Shown piece after piece: positions 57,351 through 64,000 of a DNA stretch of 64,000 nucleotides. How positions within the stretch are numbered: the first letter of the stretch is position 1; each line of letters begins with the position of its first letter. Position numbers and translations under genes: made by a program. The stretch is from the NCBI GenBank assembly GCA_027023265.1, contig JALVVV010000027.1, forward strand, positions 48,187-112,186, given 5' to 3'. This DNA is from DHVE2 group archaeon. GTDB taxonomy: Archaea > Thermoplasmatota > Thermoplasmata > Thermoplasmatales > Aciduliprofundaceae. Below the pieces are notes generated by a model. The model was not told where the DNA came from. It saw only the letters and a list, made by a program, of their open reading frames with translations, and did not search any database.

Positions 57351-58050
57351 GTTATTGAATATTCTTGATTATTATTTCTTGCTATCCTTTTTTGTTGTTA
57401 CCGTTGCTGCTGCTTCTGGTCTTGTTTTGCACATGCTTTTTTTCAAAATTAGGCACTTCAAACAGAGCAGGGATTTAGCTGATAAATTTAAAAGGAGAGA
57501 GGTAAAAGGAAATCTGGTTCATTGCGGGAAGTGCTATTTGTGGATTGATGATATGGTGTATCCTGTGGATTTGAACTGTGGAGAAGCTGCTACTAACATA
57601 GGGGATATGACACCCGGTTCAAAAACTGATTTTTTAATTAGCAGGGAAACAACCAGATTGCGAGAATCTAAGAAAGAGCTCAGAGCTCTTTTAGTATATC
57701 CTCGTTTTTTAATAGTAACTTTTTTCGTTTTGGTTATTCTCAGATACGTGCTCTTTCAATCTTTAAATATTTATTATTTGTTACTAATCTTTGCCGCTTT
57801 ATTTCTTCTCCTGTTTTACGAACTTTTCGTTGTACGTTTTTTGGTGAGGCAATATATAGGTTTGAAATTCAGAATTGTAGCTTGTGATGCAAATACTGAA
57901 GATTTGGTTGCATTGGTCAAAAGGTACGCAGATACCGTTATCAGGAAGACCGATAAAGATGAGTTTGAAATTGTGGTTCAGGATGCAAGGGTTGCTCGTA
58001 GTATTCTTGAAGAAATTATGGGAAAAGATAAATGCTGCACTGTTTTGTGA
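57334..58050 (+). CDS. Four-helix membrane protein ending in a CaaX-like tail
   Basis: 238 residues from ATG 57334; TTG 57355 after AGGGGG is an alternative. A helix at about 14-36, a cysteine-containing loop (VHCGKCYLWIDD, about 62-73), helices at about 122-140 and 145-165, and a C-terminal soluble domain with DANTEDLVALVKRYADTV follow. The last residues are CCTVL, formally a CaaX-type box, though no archaeal prenylation system for it is established. The family is not recognised. It is coupled to the alcohol dehydrogenase gene by overlap. Confidence 0.6.
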   Translation: MLRGIELLNILDYYFLLSFFVVTVAAASGLVLHMLFFKIRHFKQSRDLADKFKRREVKGNLVHCGKCYLWIDDMVYPVDLNCGEAATNIGDMTPGSKTDFLISRETTRLRESKKELRALLVYPRFLIVTFFVLVILRYVLFQSLNIYYLLLIFAALFLLLFYELFVVRFLVRQYIGLKFRIVACDANTEDLVALVKRYADTVIRKTDKDEFEIVVQDARVARSILEEIMGKDKCCTVL

Positions 58051-58371
58051 TTTTTGTAATATGTTGTGTTATTTCTTTTAATATATGACGTGTATCAAGG
58101 TATCAAGTTTGAGGTTTCAAAGACATGGAAAAAGAAATACCCGCATAGAAACGTAATTGAATCGGTTATCTCTCATTCAAAAGTGCGGTTGGGATTACAT
58201 CTTCGCCCATTCTTTTACATTGCTTCTAAACTTCTTCTCTTTAAAGTTTTTGCTTATGTCCTCTATATCTAATCACTCCTCCTTTTTATCCTCCTTTTTT
58301 CATGTTTTCCAAGGAATTCAACTTGCTCACTGTGAGGAAACCGTTTTATACTTTATGAAAAATCACCCTAC
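58051..58371 (+). pseudogene. Transposase C-terminal remnant and promoter of thrS
   Basis: This is the gap between the membrane protein and thrS. From about 58090 to the stop at 58272 the plus strand keeps a frame with WKKKYPHRNVIESVISHSKV, then LGLHLRP and LLLFKVFAYVLYI. That is the pattern of the C-terminal end of IS5-like DDE transposases (R-x-x-I-E-S-x-x-S-x-x-K-x-x-x-G, then L-K-x-x-A-Y-x-L). No terminal repeats or catalytic domain remain. The region closes with the thrS TATA box GTTTTATAC (about 58342-58350). Confidence 0.5.
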
Positions 58372-60216
58372 ATGCGAGTACTTTTCATACATGCAGACTA
58401 CATAGAGTACGTGGCAAAGGAAAAGGCAATCAAAAGCGCCGAGGAAATTGATAAAAAGGAAGAAAGGTGCGACGAGTGCCTCGTTGCTTTTATATCTGTG
58501 GAAGAGGGTGATGAGGGTATAGAAAAAAAAGCCGCTGGGGAGATTGAAGAAGTGGCTAAGAAGTTAAATGCGGAGAGAATAGTACTATACCCGTACGCCC
58601 ATTTGAGCTCAAAGCTTGCGCCTCCTGATGTTGCCGTAAATGTTCTAAGGAATCTGGAGACAGCTCTTAAAGAAAATTATGAGGTTTGTAGAGCTCCATT
58701 TGGATGGTACAAGAGCTTCGTGATATCATGCAAGGGTCATCCCCTAAGCGAGTTGAGCAAGGAAATAAGAAATGAAAACGATAAAGAAGAAGAAAGCGAG
58801 GCACTAAAGGCGGAAAAGAAGACAACCTACTGGTATATAATGACTCCAGATGGTACGCTTCATGCCGTGGATGAATTTGATTACAGAAACTACCCCAACC
58901 TGAAAAAATTTGTTGATTACGAGATTTCTGGAACAAGGGCGGTAAAGCAAATACCTCCCCATGTTGAGCTTATGCAGAAGTTGGAGCTGGCAGATTACGA
59001 GCCGGGAAGCGACTCAGGCAATATGAGATATTACCCAAAAGGTAAGCTGATTAAGGCACTGATAGAGGATTTTGTAGAGCAAAAGGTGCTGGATTTTGGA
59101 GCCATGGAAGTGGAAACACCCATAATGTACGACTTCAACCACCCGTCCCTGAAATCATATCTCAATAGATTTCCTGCGAGGCAGTACCAGGTGCTCAGCG
59201 GCAAGGACAAGTACTTTTTGAGATTTGCCGCATGTTTCGGGCAGTTCCTGATGATGCACGATGCAACTTTTTCTTACAAACAGCTTCCTATTCATATATA
59301 CGAGCTGGCTAAATACGCGTTTAGAAGGGAGCAGAAGGGCGAGCTTGTTGGGCTGAGGAGGCTCAGGGCATTTACCATGCCAGACATGCACACTTTGGCA
59401 ATGGACATGGAACAGGCAAAGAGTGATTTCAAAAAGCAGTATGAAATGGCTATTGAAGTTTTAAAATCGTTTGGATTGGAGCTTGGTGATTACGAGGTAG
59501 CGATAAGGTTTACCCGGGAATTTTACAACGAAAACAAAGAATTCATAAAGTCATTGGTAGAGCTGGTAAAAAGGCCAGTGCTGATTCAAATGTGGGACGA
59601 GCGGTTCTTCTACTTTGTACTGAAGTTTGAATTTAATTTTGTGGACAATATGGATAAAGCAGCAGCACTCAGCACCGTACAAATAGATGTTGAAAACGCC
59701 AGGAGATACGAGATTACATATTATGACGAAAACGGGGATAAGAAGTACCCATACATACTGCACTGCTCTCCAAGCGGGGCTGTGGAAAGGGTTATGTACT
59801 CCATCCTTGAAAAAGCGTACAGAGACTCAACGAAGGGGATTAAACCATCTTTTCCTGTATGGCTCTCGCCAGTGCAGGTGCGCATAATCCCGGTGAAAGA
59901 CGATTTTACAGGATGTGCTATTCAGGAGATGGATGCAATAAAGAACGGTGGATTCCGCGTGGACATAGATGACAGGGATTTGAGCGTGTCCAGGAAAATA
60001 AGAGACGCTGAGAAGGAGTGGATTCCATACATAGTGGTCATTGGTGAAAAGGAAAAAGAAAGCGGAAAGCTTACAGTGAGAATAAGAGGCAACGGAGTGA
60101 AGGAAATGAGCAGGGAAGAACTGATAAATACCCTACATAAAGAAACAGATGGATTCCCCAAGCGCAAACTTCCACTACCCGAGATGCTATCCATGCGTCC
60201 AAAATTCAGGGGATAA
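58372..60216 (+). CDS. thrS: Threonyl-tRNA synthetase, archaeal type
   Basis: 614 residues. The archaeal N-terminal editing domain, related to D-aminoacyl-tRNA deacylase ([37 protein letters not shown], about 1-145), is followed by the class II catalytic core. The core shows [16 protein letters not shown] (motif 1 area), [20 protein letters not shown] (motif 2), and [16 protein letters not shown] (motif 3). The anticodon-binding domain closes it ([14 protein letters not shown]). It charges tRNA-Thr and removes mischarged serine. The TATA box at 58342-58350 makes the ATG leaderless. Confidence 0.96.
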   Translation: MRVLFIHADYIEYVAKEKAIKSAEEIDKKEERCDECLVAFISVEEGDEGIEKKAAGEIEEVAKKLNAERIVLYPYAHLSSKLAPPDVAVNVLRNLETALKENYEVCRAPFGWYKSFVISCKGHPLSELSKEIRNENDKEEESEALKAEKKTTYWYIMTPDGTLHAVDEFDYRNYPNLKKFVDYEISGTRAVKQIPPHVELMQKLELADYEPGSDSGNMRYYPKGKLIKALIEDFVEQKVLDFGAMEVETPIMYDFNHPSLKSYLNRFPARQYQVLSGKDKYFLRFAACFGQFLMMHDATFSYKQLPIHIYELAKYAFRREQKGELVGLRRLRAFTMPDMHTLAMDMEQAKSDFKKQYEMAIEVLKSFGLELGDYEVAIRFTREFYNENKEFIKSLVELVKRPVLIQMWDERFFYFVLKFEFNFVDNMDKAAALSTVQIDVENARRYEITYYDENGDKKYPYILHCSPSGAVERVMYSILEKAYRDSTKGIKPSFPVWLSPVQVRIIPVKDDFTGCAIQEMDAIKNGGFRVDIDDRDLSVSRKIRDAEKEWIPYIVVIGEKEKESGKLTVRIRGNGVKEMSREELINTLHKETDGFPKRKLPLPEMLSMRPKFRG

Positions 60217-60258
60217 AAACAATAGAAATGATATTTAACACAATTCGCATGTGGGGAC

Positions 60259-61242
60259 ATGGACTACCGAGAAGCAGGAGTGGATATAGGAACAGAGGCA
60301 CAGTTCGTGAAGAGAATCATATCCCAGCTAAAGTTTTCAAGGGATGATTTCAGAAAGTTGCCGTTAGAGCTGGGTTTCACGGGCCTTATTGAATTTGGAG
60401 ATTATTACCTCGCACTGAATACAGATGGCGTTGGCACGAAAATAATAGTGGCAAACGAGATGAAGAAATGGGACACTATTGGAATCGATTGCATAGCCAT
60501 GAACGTCAACGATACGATAACCGTGGGTGCCGAGCCCCTTGCGTTTGTTGATTACCTTGCAATAGATTCCTACAACCTCAAAATGGCAGAAGAGATAGGT
60601 ATTGGACTAAACAGAGGGGCTGAAGAAGCAAATATAACCATAGTTGGAGGGGAAACGGCTACCGTTCCCGAAATCACAAAAGGTGCAGATTTGTCGGGAA
60701 CGAGCATGGGCATTGTTAAAAAGAATGAGTTAGTAAGCGGAGAGGCCGTGAAAGAGGGCGATATAATTTTCGGAATACCGAGCTCCGGGATACATTCAAA
60801 TGGATTAACACTTGCAAGAAAACTATTTCCTGATTTGCACGAGAAAGTCAGGGGAAAAGAGATAGGTTTGGAGTTACTCACGCCGACCAGAATATACGTT
60901 AGAGACATCATGGAGCTGTTAAAAATCGAGAATTGCAAGGTGCACGGGATGGCACACATCACTGGAGGCGGGTTGCTTAACATTCTCAGAGTGAAAGATA
61001 TAAGGTATGTAATTGAGTACCCTATGAAACCACAGTGGATATTCGATGAGATAAAAGAAAGGGGAAATGTGAGCATAGGAGAAATGTACAGAACTTTCAA
61101 CATGGGAATGGGGTTTGCTGTCATTGCTCCTGAAGAATGCGAAAATGAAATTAAAGAAATAATAAAAGATGCGAAAGCCGTGGGACATGTGGAATCTGGG
61201 CACGGTGTCGAGGTTCCAGAGTTTAATATAATATTTGACTAA
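60259..61242 (+). CDS. purM: Phosphoribosylformylglycinamidine cyclo-ligase (AIR synthetase)
   Basis: 327 residues. The GVDIGTEAQFVKRI start, the ATP/substrate loop ALNTDGVGTKIIVANEM, GIDCIAMNVNDTITVGAEPLAF, and GGETATVPE and GIPSSGIHSNGLTLARK are hallmarks of PurM. It closes the imidazole ring in purine synthesis. The TATA box GATATTTAAC (about 60229-60238) is leaderless to ATG 60259. It converges on the regulator gene with a 4-nt overlap. Confidence 0.95.
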   Translation: MDYREAGVDIGTEAQFVKRIISQLKFSRDDFRKLPLELGFTGLIEFGDYYLALNTDGVGTKIIVANEMKKWDTIGIDCIAMNVNDTITVGAEPLAFVDYLAIDSYNLKMAEEIGIGLNRGAEEANITIVGGETATVPEITKGADLSGTSMGIVKKNELVSGEAVKEGDIIFGIPSSGIHSNGLTLARKLFPDLHEKVRGKEIGLELLTPTRIYVRDIMELLKIENCKVHGMAHITGGGLLNILRVKDIRYVIEYPMKPQWIFDEIKERGNVSIGEMYRTFNMGMGFAVIAPEECENEIKEIIKDAKAVGHVESGHGVEVPEFNIIFD

Positions 61243-61991
61243 ACGGACTTTAAAGTGTAGGGAACTCCTTTCTCTTCAAGAGTGCTTAGAGAATGAGGTA
61301 ACATCATGTGGGAGACAAAAAGTAGCGTGGATATGCCCCGATAGTGCGCATCTATCGCAGAATTCACCGCGGAAAACTGAAAATCTATTTTTACTCCGGC
61401 CTTCTTCAATGCCAAATACGCAACAACACCGCAAGCTCCCACCATGGCGTTGGGATTCTTCTCTATTATTTTCTTAAGTTTATCCTTACTCACTTTTCGA
61501 GTTCCGCCTTCTTCAATAGATGGCATGGCGTAAATTGCTATCTCTCCGTACTTTATATTTAAAAGCCCTGCCAGGTTTGTCACTCCTAAATCCTCGCCTT
61601 TTCTCGCCGAATTTATTGATATTCCAGAAGACTTACCGCTGCCACGATATGCGTGAATGTACCCGTTCTCCATAATTAGCATTACTTCGTCTCCTTTTTT
61701 TATGGACTCTCCAGCAATGGCTTCAATGACACCCACTTTTCTAACAAGGGCATTGCCCTTGACCAGAAAATCACCTAATTCATCAAGAGCTTTTGTTAAG
61801 AACTCCATTCCCTTAATTGTTATCTCCCCGTTTTCAACAAGTCCCTCACGCTCCATTACCCTCATGTACTCAGACACGCCCTGAACGGTAATATCTATGT
61901 TCTCTGCTATCTCCCTAAGTTTCCTGCGACCCTTTACGAGCTCCAAGAGAATCAGCATCCTGGTAATTTCGCTCTTGTCCCTTAGTATCAT
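61239..61991 (-). CDS. Archaeal winged-helix regulator (COG1497-like)
   Basis: 250 residues. A winged helix (about 10-70, LREIAENIDITVQGVSEYMR, REGLVENGEITIKG) is joined to a C-terminal ligand-type domain (AGESIKKGDEVMLIMENGYI, LGVTNLAGLLNIKYGEIAIY, VGACGVVAYLALKKAGVKID). This layout matches the COG1497 group of predicted archaeal regulators. The target is unknown, possibly purM across the shared 3' end. AAATATAAAATC (about 62013-62024) is a TATA box at leaderless distance. Confidence 0.78.
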   Translation of the reverse strand: MILRDKSEITRMLILLELVKGRRKLREIAENIDITVQGVSEYMRVMEREGLVENGEITIKGMEFLTKALDELGDFLVKGNALVRKVGVIEAIAGESIKKGDEVMLIMENGYIHAYRGSGKSSGISINSARKGEDLGVTNLAGLLNIKYGEIAIYAMPSIEEGGTRKVSKDKLKKIIEKNPNAMVGACGVVAYLALKKAGVKIDFQFSAVNSAIDAHYRGISTLLFVSHMMLPHSLSTLEEKGVPYTLKSV

Positions 61992-62082
61992 AGCAAGTGA
62001 TGTGTGTTAAAGATTTTATATTTTCCCTTCAAAGAGTTTGCCTGCAAATATTTATATTATTTTCTTTCATTCACCTGCATGT

Positions 62083-62631
62083 ATGCAAAAAAAACTTGCA
62101 CTGCTCGGCATCACAATACTGGTATTTTTGGGTAAATACCTGCAGATATTTTCCGTTGCGAAGATTAACACGTCTAACTGGATATTGACCACGGCGAACG
62201 CCATTATCCTGCTATCTTTCATATTGATAATTGTACTATCTGCAGTTTTGCTGGGTGGCAGGTGGAGGCTCGGAACCGTTGCCACTGGAATAACCGGCCT
62301 TGCAATACTTGGAATTGAGCTGTTTATCAACAACGCAGCTCTTTATACGTTATACAACTTGTTTCTGATAACTTCTCTGTTTCTACTGCTGTATCCGTTT
62401 CACCACTACGAGATAAAAAAATTCGCGGCCTTCGGGTACGCTTTTTTCGTAATATACGTGATGATGGAAGGCACTTCCCTGTGGTACGGAAACGCAAATT
62501 CCATTGTGTTTTTCGTGTACCTGACACTCACGTTAATCATGTTCGTGCCGGGTATTTTGAAAATAAGGAAAGAAGTTGAAGAAGAAACGAAGGAAGAGCC
62601 GAAAATGGAGGAAACTGTGGAAGTGGAGTAA
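62083..62631 (+). CDS. Multi-pass membrane protein with acidic tail
   Basis: 182 residues with about five hydrophobic helices (5-22, 32-55, 58-78, 82-98, 105-125, 132-150) and a highly charged C-terminus (RKEVEEETKEEPKMEETVEV). The family is not recognised. The ATG at 62083 follows the TATA-like ATATTTATATTAT (about 62047-62059). A small basic protein is encoded immediately after; the acidic tail and that basic product may interact. Confidence 0.65.
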   Translation: MQKKLALLGITILVFLGKYLQIFSVAKINTSNWILTTANAIILLSFILIIVLSAVLLGGRWRLGTVATGITGLAILGIELFINNAALYTLYNLFLITSLFLLLYPFHHYEIKKFAAFGYAFFVIYVMMEGTSLWYGNANSIVFFVYLTLTLIMFVPGILKIRKEVEEETKEEPKMEETVEVE

Positions 62632-62634
62632 TAA

Positions 62635-62802
62635 TTGAAAAGTGCAGAAGAAATAAGCAAATATGGTAAGAAAATGACTGAATTCCTGTACGCAGCAATT
62701 GTTGATTCCGGAGATTATGACGAGGAGATGAAGAAAAAATTGCACAAGCACGTGAAAAGATATGTGTCAAAGCATGTTGGAAAAGCTATAAAAAGAAAGT
62801 AA
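62635..62802 (+). CDS. Small basic helical protein
   Basis: 55 residues read from TTG at 62635, only 3 nt after the preceding stop; ATG 62674 is an alternative start. It is rich in Lys and His, with a helical pattern (LKSAEEISKYGKKMTEFLYA, KLHKHVKRYVSKHVGKAIKR). It is absent from longer gene-calling lists because of its size, but the tight spacing after the membrane protein and protein-like composition support coding. Function unknown. Confidence 0.5.
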   Translation: MKSAEEISKYGKKMTEFLYAAIVDSGDYDEEMKKKLHKHVKRYVSKHVGKAIKRK

Positions 62803-62891
62803 AAAAGAGTGGACATAAAATACTACTAATTGGTATAGTGCTAAATGGTAGTATTTACGGTAAGTTGCAACCTTAAAGAAAAATAAAAAAA

Positions 62892-64000
62892 TTAGTGGTC
62901 GCACTTGCCCGTGGGGCAAGCGGGGTCAAAGGTGCCGTCCAGTGTTAGCAGGCCGTCTTCAACCTTTACTTTGAAGTCGAAGGGCATCTCAGCCTCATCC
63001 TTTTTCTCATTCTTCTCGACCACCGGCTGCTTCTCCTTGCTCTTTATTCCCTGATATATGACCTGCTCTTTCTTGCTCTGATCCCTATACACTGTTATGC
63101 CCTTACAGCGCATCTGCCAAGCGGTGATGTACGCATTTTCCACGTCATCAATTGTGGCATCATGCTTCATGTTTATCGTCTTGCTCACCGCATTGTCCAC
63201 GTGATTCTGGAACGCTGCCTGCATCTTGATGTGCCATATGGGTGCGATATCGTGCGCAGTGCGGAACAATCTCCTTATCTCTTCGGGTATTTCTTCCATG
63301 TGCTCGATGCTTCCAGTCTCGGCGACTTTCATCATCAATTCTTCTGAATATAATCCTTCGCGGCGCATTACCTCCTCGAATAGCGGATTCACCTCTAACA
63401 GTTCTTGCCCGTCCAGCACGCGGCGAATGAACGCAATTGCAAACAGAGGCTCGATACTCGAAGATGTGCCGGCGATTATTGAAATCGTGCCCGTGGGTGC
63501 TATCGTGGTCGTCGTGGCATTCCTTATTTTTATCCCTTTCTTCCACCACTCGCTGCCTTCCCACGCCGGGAACACGCCTCTTTTCTCCGCCAATTTCATG
63601 CTGGCTCTGTGCGATTCGTCGTTTATGAATTTCATCACTTTCTCCGCCAACTCCACTGCTTCCTCGCTGTCGTACGGTATGCCCAACTTTATCAGCATCT
63701 CCGCCCAGCCCATGATTCCCATCCCAATTTTGCGGGTGCTTCTCGTAACTTGTTCAATCTGCGGAAGAGGGAAGTTGTTAGCGTCAATTACGTTATCAAG
63801 CAGGTGTACAGCCTTCCAAGTCACGTATTTTAGCCTCTCCCAATCCACATCGCCATCCTTTACAAATAGAGACAAGTTTATCGAGCCCAAATTGCACGAT
63901 TCGTAAGGGAGCAGGGGTTGCTCACCGCAGGGATTGGTGCTCTCAATCTCCCCCAAATGCTTCGCAGGATGCCTCCGATTAATCTCGTCTATGAATATTA
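62892..64000 (-). CDS. nrdJ: Class II (adenosylcobalamin) ribonucleotide reductase, C-terminal part
   Basis: Partial gene, open to the right edge, with about 369 codons visible. LGEIESTNPCGEQPLLPYES, with the catalytic N-x-C-x-E loop, and CNLGSINLSLF are the RNR active-site block. ATTTTIAPTGTISIIAGTSS is the phosphate-binding region, and DVENAYITAWQMRCKGITVYRDQS the conserved end. A linker leads to a C-terminal CPTGKC, where a redox-active Cys pair is expected. It makes deoxyribonucleotides using vitamin B12. No activity or regulatory domain is visible in this part. The N-terminal half lies outside the window. Confidence 0.93.
   Translation of the reverse strand, partial: IFIDEINRRHPAKHLGEIESTNPCGEQPLLPYESCNLGSINLSLFVKDGDVDWERLKYVTWKAVHLLDNVIDANNFPLPQIEQVTRSTRKIGMGIMGWAEMLIKLGIPYDSEEAVELAEKVMKFINDESHRASMKLAEKRGVFPAWEGSEWWKKGIKIRNATTTTIAPTGTISIIAGTSSSIEPLFAIAFIRRVLDGQELLEVNPLFEEVMRREGLYSEELMMKVAETGSIEHMEEIPEEIRRLFRTAHDIAPIWHIKMQAAFQNHVDNAVSKTINMKHDATIDDVENAYITAWQMRCKGITVYRDQSKKEQVIYQGIKSKEKQPVVEKNEKKDEAEMPFDFKVKVEDGLLTLDGTFDPACPTGKCDH

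Overview
The window is archaeal chromosome, most likely from a thermophilic euryarchaeon of the Thermoplasmata / DHVE2 type (Aciduliprofundum-like). Support: archaellin and FlaD/E genes, Alba, an archaeal threonyl-tRNA synthetase with the archaeal N-terminal domain, fibrillarin, Taw2, RNase P Rnp4, a HU-type (HTa-like) histone analogue of the kind found in Thermoplasma, and a 23S rRNA gene standing alone with no 16S or 5S beside it. Many promoter-proximal genes have an archaeal TATA box centred about 24-27 nt before the ATG or GTG, so leaderless transcripts look common. The genus is inferred; no search was run.

Layout. 0-4.6 kb: membrane protein, tRNA-Ala(UGC), DUF302 and YlbF-like proteins, a glycerophosphodiesterase coupled to an M20 amidohydrolase broken by one in-frame TAA, and a double-winged-helix regulator. 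4.7-19.7 kb: a giant RND/MMPL exporter, Alba, a 1640-residue anchored surface protein, AbrB and zinc-ribbon proteins, hypotheticals, then taw2 / PrsW-like / transglutaminase. 19.8-22.8 kb: 23S rRNA with its processing stem and promoter. 22.9-27.2 kb: a soluble formate dehydrogenase operon (NuoE-like, NuoF-like, FdhA). 27.3-32.7 kb: a MacB/LolD-type ABC exporter and a GT-C glycosyltransferase. 32.5-38 kb: archaellin, FlaD/E, a surface protein and a pair of related winged-helix regulators. 38-45.3 kb: epimerase, membrane exporter, fibrillarin, a decayed region, a STAND-TPR regulator and a PAPS-reductase/ferredoxin fusion.

45.3-52.3 kb is the most distinctive part. It holds three KaiC/GvpD-type ATPases, a CheY-like receiver, a DUF835 protein and a zinc-ribbon/CheC-like protein. 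They flank an oversized archaellin in which three fibronectin-III-like domains are inserted between the N-terminal filament helix and the C-terminal archaellin domain. I read this as a candidate appendage plus signalling island. 52.4-55.0 kb carries a metal-handling regulon: DUF5320, a small membrane protein, a second DUF5320, NifX-like, and a cation-diffusion facilitator fused to a NifX-like domain. Its two transcription units share a near-identical 30-bp promoter/operator module (27/30). 55-64 kb is mostly housekeeping: Rnp4, HU, iron alcohol dehydrogenase, a membrane protein, a transposase remnant, ThrRS, PurM, a regulator, small proteins and the C-terminal part of a class II ribonucleotide reductase that runs off the window.

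Starts were set from TATA spacing and Shine-Dalgarno sites, and are often internal to the longest open frame. No CRISPR array, intact insertion sequence or replication origin was seen.
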